Of a stretch of DNA of 12,140 bases, positions 1-7,129 are shown piece by piece. The stretch spans positions 1 to 12,140 of the forward strand of contig CAZUZO010000108.1 of the NCBI GenBank assembly GCA_964624765.1, in the 5' to 3' direction. This DNA is from JAGTVB01 sp964624765 (GTDB lineage Bacteria > Pseudomonadota > Gammaproteobacteria > HK1). The translations under genes were made by a program, and so were the position numbers. The notes beneath the pieces are model-generated. The model had not been told where the DNA came from, did no database searches, and worked only from the letters and a program-made list of their open reading frames with translations. Numbering within the stretch: the first letter of the stretch is position 1; each line of letters opens with the position of its first letter.

Positions 1-88
1 GACGAGACATATCAGATAGATAGGCGAGGAGCGAGCACCGCCCAACGCCGCTATCAGGCCGTGTAGCAGGTTTTTTCACAAGCTCTGA
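1..88. repeat. 88 bp direct repeat, copy A
   Basis: This stretch matches 6113-6200 in the same orientation over 88 bp with 6 substitutions (offsets 38, 56, 59, 60, 62 and 64) and no gaps. It ends in GGTTTTTTCACAAGCTCTGA, immediately downstream of the minus-strand OmpA gene. It touches the window edge, so the true left limit is unknown. The 13 bp core GGTTTTTTCACAA also occurs once more at 1930-1942. No open reading frame or transposase is visible inside it. It could be the end of a decayed insertion sequence or a genome-wide intergenic repeat; the sequence alone does not decide. Confidence 0.85.
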
Positions 89-90
89 CT

Positions 91-1185
91 TCAAACGCTA
101 GCTTTATGAACGATCACCTCGACCCGCCGGTTTTTCTGTCGCCCTTCGCGATTATCCGATCCGTCAGGATGGAGATTCGGTGCCACCGGCACGGTCGCAC
201 CGAATCCGGCGGCACGTAATCGCTCCTGTGGGAGGCCCTGCTCGACAAACCAACGCATCACCGATTCGGCGCGGCGTTCGGATAGCGCCTGGTTGTACTG
301 GGCTGTGCCTATGGAATCGGTGTGGCCCTGAACTTCCACGGGAGCGCCAGAGTAGCGGGAGGTCAGCAGTTCGAAGAGGCGCTGGAGGATCCCTTGCGCA
401 TCGGCACGCAGATCCGATTCGTCGAAGTCGAATAAAATCGCCCCGTCCAACGTGATGATCGCAAGATTATCGCCTTCCTGGAAGCGGACCCCAGTACTGG
501 AAAGTTCGGGCACCTTGATGACAGGATATTGGGCCTCGGGAAACCGGGGCGTCGGGATCGCGATCGTGGGTGCCGCTATCTCGGGTGGGCGAGCGGCCGG
601 GATCATGATGTTGAGGAGTTTGACGTCGGTCAGCTCCGCAAAAAGCCCATCCCGGTAGACTACCCGTTTACCTTTGCGCTCCTCTTTAGTTAACTCGAAA
701 ATGACCTCGACGGTATGCAGGGCCACTCTGTCACTCTGGTTGGGACGCCGGGCCGCGTAACGCAAAACATAAGCCCCCGTTAACGGCACGCCCAGCGCTT
801 CGACTTGAGTTCGGGCGTCTGCAATCATGGCATCGTTGAGGAAAGTTTCGATCGTCTGAGCCGCCGGGGGCATCCCTGCCCAATACTCTGCCTCCCTTTC
901 GCTGCGGGCATCGGTGCGCGTGGATCTCGATAGTCTACCGGCGGCGTCAAGCACCGCGTTATGGATGGTCTTGCCTTCGCGCAAATGGAACCGCCAGTTC
1001 TGATACTCCCCGAGATAGGTTGCCACGAGTCTTTCCAGGCTGGCTGTAGGTAGTGCATCCTGTCGGCAGATCCGTGCCATGGCATCGGCGATAGTCAGCG
1101 GCCGGGCCGGCTCCGATCGAGCGGGGCTTGCTCCCATGGGCGAGATAAGCACAATAGCCAACAACGTTTTCAATAGGCGTTGCAT
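91..1185 (-). CDS. OmpA-family peptidoglycan-binding envelope protein
   Basis: The 364-residue product starts with a signal peptide: a basic MQRLLK, a hydrophobic stretch to about residue 18, then a small-residue region with likely cleavage around 20-25. The C-terminal OmpA/Pal/MotB domain spans about 245-360. It shows the entry motif FDFDESDLR (252-260), GHTDSIGTAQYNQ (287-299) and the helix NQALSERRAESV (298-309), which fits the family pattern NxxLSxxRAxxV. D290 and R305 are the expected diaminopimelate contacts. In this family the domain binds peptidoglycan and anchors the outer membrane. Residues 30-190 are a mostly helical region I do not recognise, followed by a proline-rich linker (about 198-225) suited to crossing the periplasm. 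There is no beta-barrel, so it resembles soluble or periplasmic OmpA-domain proteins rather than OmpA itself. The ATG at 1185 is chosen because it precedes the signal peptide directly. Confidence 0.9.
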   Translation of the reverse strand: MQRLLKTLLAIVLISPMGASPARSEPARPLTIADAMARICRQDALPTASLERLVATYLGEYQNWRFHLREGKTIHNAVLDAAGRLSRSTRTDARSEREAEYWAGMPPAAQTIETFLNDAMIADARTQVEALGVPLTGAYVLRYAARRPNQSDRVALHTVEVIFELTKEERKGKRVVYRDGLFAELTDVKLLNIMIPAARPPEIAAPTIAIPTPRFPEAQYPVIKVPELSSTGVRFQEGDNLAIITLDGAILFDFDESDLRADAQGILQRLFELLTSRYSGAPVEVQGHTDSIGTAQYNQALSERRAESVMRWFVEQGLPQERLRAAGFGATVPVAPNLHPDGSDNREGRQKNRRVEVIVHKASV

Positions 1186-1248
1186 GAGTCACGCCCTAGC
1201 GAGGCGAAAATTTCAGCATGATTCCGGAATGGCCGGTTTAGATTGTAG

Positions 1249-1273
1249 GGTGGATACGTGCAGCGTATCCACC
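1249..1273. repeat. GGTGGATACG hairpin, REP-like element
   Basis: A perfect 10 bp inverted repeat, GGTGGATACG (1249-1258) and CGTATCCACC (1264-1273), is separated by TGCAG and preceded by TGTAG. Hairpins of the type GTAGGGTGGATA...TATCCACC are scattered between genes in many proteobacteria (general knowledge). It lies 60 bp upstream of the minus-strand OmpA start, between divergent sequence, and has no T-tract, so I read it as an interspersed repeat rather than a terminator. The rest of the 1186-1468 gap holds nothing else I can identify. Confidence 0.6.
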
Positions 1274-1468
1274 TGAAAGACGTTGTGACGCTGAGAATGC
1301 TGGATCTAGGGTTGAGGCGCAGGGCTTTGCCCGACAGATGTCAAGAGTCGTCTCGGGACTGGCAAGAGCCTTTGAACACGAGATGCTCTTGGTTTTGCCG
1401 ATTTGGCCTCGGTCATTGCTTTTTCGAAGCCGGATTGGAGTTTCGCCGCTCCTTAGGGCCAGCTGCGG

Positions 1469-1813
1469 TCAGGATGTCTTGTGCTTGGCTCGGTGCGCCG
1501 CCGCCAGGGCCTTGCGCACCCAGTCACGCAGCCCATCAGTATCTTCCAGCACGTCCGCGGGAAGCGGGTAATAGCTCATGGTGGCGGTCTTTCCACCTTT
1601 CATCATATAGGTGAAGGGTTGCAATCCCTGCGCCTCGTAGTCTGTACGGTTCTGGTGGTCCACCTTTAGGTACAGCTCATCGTCTGCGATGATGGCAAAA
1701 AATAAGTTGCCACTATACACACCCGCGCCGCCAAACATGCGCTTGACGCGAAGGGGTGCGAAGTCCTGCAGCAGGTCTTGCACATAGTTGATGTATTTGT
1801 CACTGACGGGCAC
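1469..1813 (-). CDS. TfoX/Sxy N-terminal-domain protein
   Basis: The 114-residue product matches the TfoX N-terminal domain: an opening helix (SDKYINYVQDLLQDF), the hallmark VKRMFGGAGVYSGNLFFAII (23-42), then DDELYLKVD and the mid-domain FTYMMKGGKTATMSYYPLP. The C-terminal TfoX/Sxy domain, present in full competence regulators of about 200 residues, is absent. The protein therefore belongs to the common stand-alone TfoX-N group, whose role is not established, and should not be called a competence activator. The start at 1813 (ATG) is supported by the domain beginning at once and by a GAGG about 11 bases upstream. It appears to be monocistronic: the OmpA gene is 283 bp downstream on the same strand, with a hairpin in between. 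Confidence 0.88.
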   Translation of the reverse strand: MPVSDKYINYVQDLLQDFAPLRVKRMFGGAGVYSGNLFFAIIADDELYLKVDHQNRTDYEAQGLQPFTYMMKGGKTATMSYYPLPADVLEDTDGLRDWVRKALAAAHRAKHKTS

Positions 1814-2359
1814 GGCACACCTCTGTGACTAGCCGATGTTTCTCGGCACTGACGTTATCGGGATATCTCGATGGTTTTAGGAGCCTCTCGGATTTGCGCC
1901 GTCCACCTGGCTCTCGGGCCGCTCGCGACGGTTTTTTCACAACCTGTATGGACATGGTTCACCCTGTTTATCGGTTTCAATTGCCTGCAGAGCGCCTTCA
2001 CGCGCTTTTGTCCTCCGGCCTGGGCCATGAGAAGCTTGGGCTTAGGACGGAAGCACAGATCGCAGTGGAGGAGCGTGCCGCTGGCGTCACGGCGCCACGC
2101 GGACAGGTGACCTAGCTTGGCCGAGGAGCATCGGCTGGCTGCAGGCACAAGATTGGCGTGCTGGGTTATGCGTTCGGCGAAGGTGCTCTCTATGGTCACA
2201 AGGGGCTTGGATGGGCTGGGATCGGTAAGGTCACGCTTGATTCCTTGCCGCCATGGGCGTGATCGCTGGCGAAATCTGTTAAATGCAGGCATAAAGTCCG
2301 CCTTGTCTGATAGCCCATCATAGAATAATTAACGACACCACTGCTGACAGGAAGACGCC
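1814..2359. other. 546 bp stretch without a recognisable gene
   Basis: Between the divergent TfoX-N and transporter genes I find no recognisable protein. The longest open frame is on the minus strand (1855-2292, 145 codons). Its product is rich in Arg, Ser and Pro, has no motif I know, and has no clear ribosome binding site. The stretch carries GGTTTTTTCACAA at 1930-1942, identical to the core of the 88 bp repeats. That hints at a decayed mobile element but does not prove it. The promoter of the transporter must lie near the 3' end of this stretch; I could not assign convincing -35/-10 boxes. Confidence 0.5.
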
Positions 2360-3907
2360 GTGTCAACCGTGCTGTATGCGAGAACGCCGCTGCAACAAGT
2401 CGGCTTGGTGCTCGGCGTCGTGCTGTTCTTCCTGGTCTTGTCCTTCGACCTGGATCCGGATAAACCCATTGTGACCCGCATGGCCGCCGTGGCGATCCTG
2501 ATGGCGATCTGGTGGGTGACTGAAGCGATTCCGCTGGCGGCGACCGCCATCCTGCCGCTGTTGTTGTTTCCCCTGCTCGACATCTTGACCAGTAATGGCA
2601 CCGCACCGCTGTATTTCAACAGCACCATCGTCTTGTTCATGGGGGGCTTCATGATCGCCTTGACCATGGAACGCTGGGATCTACATAAGCGGATCGCGTT
2701 GGTGGTGATCAAGACCATCGGCGGGGGGCCGAGCCGCATCATCTTAGGTTTTATGGTGGCGTCGGCGTTTTTGTCCATGTGGATATCGAATACCGCTACG
2801 GCGGTCATGATGCTTCCCATCGGGCTCTCCATCATTTTGCAGATGGAAAGTGAATTCGAGACCGAGGCTACGCGCAATTTTTCCGTGGGCCTGATGCTCG
2901 GCATCGCCTACGCCGCGTCCGTGGGCGGTATGGCGACCCTCGTCGGCACGCCACCCAACCTGGCTTTCCAACGGGTGTTCGAGCTGACTTTCCCCGAGGG
3001 TCCGGGGGTGGGCTTTGGAACCTGGTTTATCATGGGGTTGCCCCTGAGCCTGATCATGCTGGCGGTGACCTGGGTTGTCATCACTAAGATTCTGTACCGC
3101 CCCGCGGCGCACTTGAAGGTCGATCGCAGCATTGTCGAGCAGGAATTGAAGAGCCTCGGCAGCATGCGCTTCGAGGAACGCGTCGTCTTCCTGGTGTTCA
3201 TTATCACCGCCCTGTTGTGGGTATTTCGAGGTAATCTGCAGCTTGGTTTTGTCACAATCCCGGGTTGGTCGAACTGGCTCCCGGATCCCGGCATGGTCGA
3301 CGACGGCACGGTGGCGCTGTTTATGGCGTCGTTGCTGTTCTTAGTGCCCACTCGCACCCCGGACGCACGGTCCAAGGCGGCCACCCTCATGGATGCCACG
3401 GTGTTTAAGAACCTCCCGTGGGGCATCATCATTTTGTTTGGGGGCGGATTCGCACTGGCCGAGGGATTTCAGGTCAGCGGGCTTGCGGACTATCTCGGTA
3501 GTCGATTACAGCTGTTGGCTGGGTTCCCGCCGCTGCTGATGATCGCGCTGATCTGTCTGTCGCTGACGTTTCTCACCGAGGTGACATCCAACACCGCCAC
3601 TGCCCAGATGATCCTCCCCATTCTGGCCTCGGTAGGTGTCGCCATGGGTGAAAATCCGATGTTACTCATGATTCCGGCCACGCTCTCCGCCTCGTGTGCC
3701 TTCATGATGCCGGTGGCTACACCGCCCAACGCGGTGGTTTTCGGCAGCGGTCGAGTGGCGATCGGCGACATGGTGAAGACCGGGTTCGTCATCAACCTGC
3801 TCGGCGTGGTCATCATTACACTGGTGTTCTATTTCCTGGGCACCGCCGTATTCTCCATCGAGGGGGGAATACCGCCCAGCTGGGCAGTATCGGCACCGCC
3901 GTCATGA
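2360..3907 (+). CDS. DASS/SLC13-family sodium-coupled anion or dicarboxylate transporter
   Basis: The 515-residue polytopic membrane protein has the two-fold repeat of the divalent anion:Na+ symporter family. Each half carries the Ser-Asn-Thr signature that binds substrate carboxylates and sodium: SNTATAVMMLPIG (143-155) and SNTATAQMILPI (410-421). Each is followed by a re-entrant loop motif, GGMATLVGTPPN (189-200) and MPVATPPNAVVFGSG (450-464). About 11-12 hydrophobic segments are visible, and the length is normal for the family. Substrates in the family include succinate, malate, citrate and sulfate; the motifs do not separate these, so I leave the substrate open. The GTG at 2360 is preferred because AGGAAG lies 5 bases upstream and the first membrane segment follows shortly. 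The gene is 106 bp upstream of the stress-protein gene, so co-transcription is possible but unproven. Confidence 0.92.
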   Translation: MSTVLYARTPLQQVGLVLGVVLFFLVLSFDLDPDKPIVTRMAAVAILMAIWWVTEAIPLAATAILPLLLFPLLDILTSNGTAPLYFNSTIVLFMGGFMIALTMERWDLHKRIALVVIKTIGGGPSRIILGFMVASAFLSMWISNTATAVMMLPIGLSIILQMESEFETEATRNFSVGLMLGIAYAASVGGMATLVGTPPNLAFQRVFELTFPEGPGVGFGTWFIMGLPLSLIMLAVTWVVITKILYRPAAHLKVDRSIVEQELKSLGSMRFEERVVFLVFIITALLWVFRGNLQLGFVTIPGWSNWLPDPGMVDDGTVALFMASLLFLVPTRTPDARSKAATLMDATVFKNLPWGIIILFGGGFALAEGFQVSGLADYLGSRLQLLAGFPPLLMIALICLSLTFLTEVTSNTATAQMILPILASVGVAMGENPMLLMIPATLSASCAFMMPVATPPNAVVFGSGRVAIGDMVKTGFVINLLGVVIITLVFYFLGTAVFSIEGGIPPSWAVSAPPS

Positions 3908-4013
3908 ACCCAATAAGACGCGCAGCGTGAGGTCCGTGTCAGCGTTCCCTTGACCCTTCGCGCCGCCGCTGTGTCAGCAGGTGTCCATGATTTGATAGCC
4001 AGGGAGCCGACTC

Positions 4014-4520
4014 ATGTTGCCGGAAATCAAGAGGATTCTCTATACCACCAACCTACACGACGATACCCGACCGGTATTGCGGTTTGCCGTGAGCCTGGCC
4101 AAGACCCACAACGCCAAGCTCACGCTGTTGCATGTGGTCCAGCCGCTCAGCGATGCCAGCCGGTTCATGGTGGAGGCGTATCTCTCTCAGGCGATGGCCG
4201 ATCAATTGCGGGCCGAAGCTCCACAGCATGTGCTCGACGAGATCCGCGGCTGGCTGGAGCGCTTCTGTGCCGAAGAACTGAACACCCGCCTGGACGAGCT
4301 GGATTTCATCGGCGAGATCAAGGTCCTCCCGGGTACGCCTTGGGAAGTCATTGCCCAGGAGGCAGAGCGGCTCGACGTCGATCTGATCGTCGCGGGAAGG
4401 GGCCCTCGTTCCGCCCTACGGAATGCGTTTCTCGGTTCTACGGTCCACCGGGTAACGCTGCTTTCACGCAAGCCGGTGCTCATCGTGCCGGTGCTGGAGG
4501 GGACCAGCTGGGGGGCATGA
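4014..4520 (+). CDS. Universal stress protein, UspA family
   Basis: The 168-residue single-domain cytosolic protein opens with the usual beta-strand KRILYTTNL and a helix, followed by AKLTLLHVV (34-42). It ends with the nucleotide-loop region and final strand, GRGPRSALRNAFLGST (128-143) and KPVLIVPV (153-160). The ATP-binding pattern of the family is G-x2-G-x9-G-S/T. Here the first G (128) and the G141-S142 pair are present, but the second glycine is replaced by proline (P131), so ATP binding may be altered. The ATG at 4014 has AGGGAG about 7 bases upstream. Universal stress proteins often sit beside transporters, and this one lies between the DASS transporter and glpK (35 bp gap). That suggests a stress- or energy-related accessory role, which is inference. 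Confidence 0.9.
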   Translation: MLPEIKRILYTTNLHDDTRPVLRFAVSLAKTHNAKLTLLHVVQPLSDASRFMVEAYLSQAMADQLRAEAPQHVLDEIRGWLERFCAEELNTRLDELDFIGEIKVLPGTPWEVIAQEAERLDVDLIVAGRGPRSALRNAFLGSTVHRVTLLSRKPVLIVPVLEGTSWGA

Positions 4521-4555
4521 CGGTTGCCCCTTTTCCCAGGAGGGAGGTTTAGAAC

Positions 4556-6052
4556 ATGGAAGACGCCAGCCTACTGGCTATCGATCAGGGCACCACGAGC
4601 AGCCGGGCGATCGTGTTCGACGGCCACGGCCGGCCGCTGGCCAGCGCCCAACGAGAATTTGCCCAACACTATCCGCGACCCGCTTGGGTCGAGCACGACC
4701 CAGAGGCGATCTGGTCGACGACCGTCGCGGTTTGTCGCGAGGCCTTGGGATGCGTGTCTGCGCCCGTGGCGGCTATCGGCATTGCCAATCAACGCGAGAC
4801 CACCCTGCTCTGGAATAGGGCGACCGGGAAGCCCATCTATCCGGCCATCGTTTGGCAGGATCGGCGCACCGCCGACCAATGCCGGGCGCTGAAGGCCCAA
4901 GGCGCAGAGACCGTGGTGGCGGCGAAGACCGGTTTAGTGATCGATCCCTATTTTTGTGCCACCAAGATCGCCTGGATCCTCGACCACGTGGCCGGGGCTC
5001 GACGCAGCGCCGAGCAGGGTCGGTTGGCATTCGGGACGGTCGATACCTATCTGATCTGGCGTTTGACAGCCGGTGCGGTGCATGCGACGGATGTCACCAA
5101 CGCTGCCCGCAGCCTGCTCTTTAACATCTACACCCAGGAGTGGGACGATGAGCTTCTTGATCTCCTCAGGGTGCCGAGGTCTGTTCTGCCTGAGGTACGC
5201 GATTGCGCCGCTCACTATGGTACCACCGCCAAGGAAGTGTTGGGCAAGGCGATGACCATCGGGGGGGTCGCCGGCGATCAGCAGGCCGCCACCCTCGGTC
5301 AAGGCTGCGTCGAGCGTGGAATGGTGAAAAGCACTTACGGTACCGGTGCCTTTGCGGTGATGAACACCGGCGAGCAGGCCGTGACATCGGGGCAGGGTTT
5401 GCTGACCACCATCGCTTACCGGCTGAACGGCCATACCGCCTACGCGCTGGAAGGGTCGATTTTCATCGCTGGAGCGGCCGTGCAATGGCTAAGAGACGGC
5501 TTGCAGATCATCCGTGTCGCCGGTGAGACCGAGGCCCTCGCCCGGGGACTAAAAGACAACGGGGGCGTTTACTTGGTGCCGGCCTTTGTCGGACTCGGGG
5601 CTCCCCACTGGGATCCGCATGCCCGGGGGGCCTTGTTTGGCCTCACCCGCGACACCGGGATCGCCCATCTGGCGCGGGCCGCGTTGGAAGCCGTCTGCTA
5701 CCAGACGCGGGACCTGATCGTCGCCATGCTGGCAGACGCGAGGGAGTCGATTTCGGCGGTGCGGGTCGACGGGGGTATGGTGGTGAACGATTGGCTGCTC
5801 CAGTTTCTCGCCGATATGCTCGCCCTGCCGGTCGAGCGGCCGGCGGTGATCGAGACCACGGCGCTCGGTGCGGCCTATCTGGCTGGGCTGCAAGCGGGTG
5901 TGTTCGAGTCTGTCGACAGCCTGCGCGCTCATTGGCGCCGCGATGTGCGCTTCGAGCCCCAGATGGCGGCCGATGAGCGGATGCGGCTGATCGGCGGTTG
6001 GCAGGCGGCCATCGCGTCGGTGCGCGAGCATTCCAGGATCATGGCAGAGTAG
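4556..6052 (+). CDS. glpK: Glycerol kinase
   Basis: The 498-residue cytosolic FGGY-family kinase converts glycerol and ATP to glycerol-3-phosphate. Visible landmarks are the phosphate loop DQGTTSSR (10-17), WVEHDPEAIW (44-53), the glycerol contacts NQRETT (78-83), the catalytic-base region GVAGDQQAATLGQ (237-249, D241), YGTGAF (261-266) and the FGGY signature around VPAFVGLGAPHWDP (341-354). Its length is typical. The strong AGGAGGGAGG (4538-4547) lies 8 bases upstream of the ATG. The segment equivalent to the E. coli fructose-1,6-bisphosphate loop (GGKGGTR) reads EVLGKAMT, and the C-terminal segment that binds IIA-Glc in E. coli is not recognisable. The enzyme is therefore probably not under enteric-type allosteric control. 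No glpF or glpD lies in the window; the upstream neighbour is the stress protein. Confidence 0.96.
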   Translation: MEDASLLAIDQGTTSSRAIVFDGHGRPLASAQREFAQHYPRPAWVEHDPEAIWSTTVAVCREALGCVSAPVAAIGIANQRETTLLWNRATGKPIYPAIVWQDRRTADQCRALKAQGAETVVAAKTGLVIDPYFCATKIAWILDHVAGARRSAEQGRLAFGTVDTYLIWRLTAGAVHATDVTNAARSLLFNIYTQEWDDELLDLLRVPRSVLPEVRDCAAHYGTTAKEVLGKAMTIGGVAGDQQAATLGQGCVERGMVKSTYGTGAFAVMNTGEQAVTSGQGLLTTIAYRLNGHTAYALEGSIFIAGAAVQWLRDGLQIIRVAGETEALARGLKDNGGVYLVPAFVGLGAPHWDPHARGALFGLTRDTGIAHLARAALEAVCYQTRDLIVAMLADARESISAVRVDGGMVVNDWLLQFLADMLALPVERPAVIETTALGAAYLAGLQAGVFESVDSLRAHWRRDVRFEPQMAADERMRLIGGWQAAIASVREHSRIMAE

Positions 6053-6053
6053 C

Positions 6054-6074
6054 GCTAGCCCTTTCGGGGCCAGC
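6054..6074 (+). terminator. Hairpin just after glpK, possible terminator
   Basis: Directly after the glpK stop, GCT-A-GCCC pairs with GGGC-C-AGC around a TTTCG loop, giving a 7 bp stem with one internal mismatch. No T-run follows, so it is at best a weak intrinsic terminator. Its position at the end of the transcription unit is the main support. Confidence 0.35.
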
Positions 6075-6112
6075 TAAACGCTGTTCAAAATCGTTGCGGA
6101 CGCAGCCGCAGC

Positions 6113-6200
6113 GACGAGACATATCAGATAGATAGGCGAGGAGCGAGCAGCGCCCAACGCCGCTATCGGGTAGCGCAGCAGGTTTTTTCACAAGCTCTGA
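6113..6200. repeat. 88 bp direct repeat, copy B
   Basis: This is the second copy of the repeat at 1-88, in the same orientation with 82 of 88 positions identical. It sits 60 bp after glpK and marks the boundary between the housekeeping block and the module-rich island. The 38 bp immediately to its left (6075-6112) cannot be compared with copy A, because copy A begins at the window edge. A 61-codon minus-strand frame crosses it, but it overlaps the glpK 3' end and has no known motif. Confidence 0.85.
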
Positions 6201-6290
6201 GCCTAGAGACGGTTTCCCGAGCACGGACTTGGTCGGATCTTCCCTTTCGCCGCACCTCTTAGTTCTTCAATTCTCATATTGGTCGAAGGC

Positions 6291-6319
6291 TTGAAAGTAA
6301 GGGTTTTTTTCCTTACATT
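6291..6319 (+). promoter_or_regulatory. Promoter and operator of the first AbrB/PIN operon
   Basis: TTGAAA (6291-6296) and TACATT (6314-6319) are separated by 17 bp, a good sigma70-like pair (5/6 and 4/6 matches). Between them and overlapping the -10 lies a 6 bp inverted repeat, GTAAGG (6297-6302) and CCTTAC (6311-6316). This is a likely site for the AbrB-type antitoxin to repress its own operon. The antitoxin ATG is 27 bases after the -10. Confidence 0.6.
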
Positions 6320-6346
6320 AAGAATGTGCCAGCGAGAGGATACGCC

Positions 6347-6598
6347 ATGACTAAACTAACCATAACCGCAAAGGGACAAGTCACCTTGCGGAAAGACCTA
6401 TTGCACCATCTTGGGGTTGGGCCGGGCCAAAAGATCGAGATTTACGAACTGCCCGGTGGCCGAATCGAAGTGAGGGCGGCCCGGCCTGCAGGGACCATTG
6501 ATGACTTTATCGGGTTGCTCGCGGGCAAGACCAAGAAAATGGCCACAATCGAAGAAATGAACGAGGCGGCCGCACGGGGTTGGGCGGGCCAGGAATGA
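6347..6598 (+). CDS. AbrB/SpoVT-type antitoxin of a PIN toxin-antitoxin pair
   Basis: The 83-residue product has an N-terminal swapped-hairpin AbrB DNA-binding domain, TKLTITAKGQVTLRKDLLHH (2-21) followed by LGVGPGQKIEIYELPGGRIEV. Its C-terminal tail contains FIGLLAGKTKK and a helix IEEMNEAAARGW, the part expected to block the PIN toxin active site. In such systems the antitoxin both neutralises the toxin and represses the operon. I chose the ATG at 6347, with GAGAGGA just upstream, over the GTG at 6326, because the domain starts exactly there and 6326 lies too close to the predicted promoter. The stop overlaps the toxin start as ATGA, indicating translational coupling. The pair looks intact. 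Confidence 0.9.
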   Translation: MTKLTITAKGQVTLRKDLLHHLGVGPGQKIEIYELPGGRIEVRAARPAGTIDDFIGLLAGKTKKMATIEEMNEAAARGWAGQE

Positions 6599-6996
6599 AG
6601 ATCACCGTCGATACCAACGTGCTCGTGCGCGCCGTTATTCGTGACGACGAGAAACAGGTGCGTGCGGCGGAAAGAGCCCTGAAAGAGGCCACTGTCATCG
6701 CAGTTGCGCTACCGACTCTGTGCGAATTCGTGTGGGTGCTTCGCAAGGTCTATGACGTGGCGCCGGCCGATATAGCGACCGCCGTGCGGGCGCTGCTCGA
6801 AACCGGCAATCTGGTTGCTAACCGGCCCGCCGCCGAGGCGGGGCTGTCAATGCTCGATGCCGGCGGCGACTTTGCCGATGGCGTCATTGCCCATGAGGGG
6901 AACTGGCTGGGCGGCGACATTTTTGTGTCCTTCGACAAGAAAGCGGTGGTCTTGCTCACCGAACAAGGGCATTCGGCCGCTCTACTGAATGAATAA
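6595..6996 (+). CDS. PIN-domain ribonuclease toxin, VapC-like
   Basis: The 133-residue product is a full-length PIN domain. The acidic metal-binding residues are in place: D6 in ITVDTNVLVR, E44 in LPTLCEFVWVL, D92/D95 in GGDFADGVIA and D114 in FVSFDKKA. PIN toxins of this type cleave RNA (often tRNA or rRNA) in the cytosol when not bound by antitoxin. The start at 6595 is the ATG in the ATGA overlap with the antitoxin stop; an upstream GTG at 6580 would add five residues outside the domain. The target RNA cannot be predicted from sequence. With all catalytic acids and its antitoxin present, the module is probably functional. Confidence 0.92.
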   Translation: MKITVDTNVLVRAVIRDDEKQVRAAERALKEATVIAVALPTLCEFVWVLRKVYDVAPADIATAVRALLETGNLVANRPAAEAGLSMLDAGGDFADGVIAHEGNWLGGDIFVSFDKKAVVLLTEQGHSAALLNE

Positions 6997-7030
6997 ACAC
7001 AACAGGGGAGCGAGGCGGTCAGGCCTTGGA

Positions 7031-7070
7031 AAATAAAGGGGAAAAATAAAGGGGACAGACCCCATTTATC
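7031..7070. repeat. RAYT/REP-type palindromic repeat, best copy, with partial tandem unit
   Basis: AAATAAAGGGGACAGACCCC (7044-7063), followed by ATTTATC, forms a GGGG-ACAGA-CCCC hairpin with A/T-rich flanks. A half unit AAATAAAGGGG (7031-7041) precedes it. Near-identical sequence is at 8872-8896 and decayed copies are at 10659, 11338 and 11409. Elements of this form are widespread beside RAYT (REP-associated tyrosine) transposase genes in proteobacteria. It lies 34 bp after the PIN toxin stop and could also act as a transcript end. Confidence 0.8.
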
Positions 7071-7129
7071 TCTTGCCGAGTTAGGCGCGGGATGCCAAAC
7101 GATGAAGTTCAATGTGACGATCGGGAGAA

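Noticed and set aside
1855..2292. Minus-strand open frame of 145 codons
   Set aside because: No recognisable motif, no clear ribosome binding site, Arg/Ser/Pro-rich composition, and competing frames on the other strand. Kept only as a note in the gene-free stretch.
5549..6031. Long minus-strand open frame inside glpK
   Set aside because: It is a shadow of a conserved gene in GC-rich DNA; the product is a low-complexity His/Arg/Pro-rich translation without motifs.
1..6200. The 88 bp repeats as attachment sites or ends of a composite transposon
   Set aside because: No integrase or transposase lies between them, no terminal inverted repeats or target duplications are visible, and the enclosed genes are ordinary chromosomal ones.
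6039..6224. Minus-strand 61-codon frame across the right 88 bp repeat
   Set aside because: It overlaps the glpK 3' end and the repeat, and its product matches no family I know. At most it is a scrap of an old mobile element.
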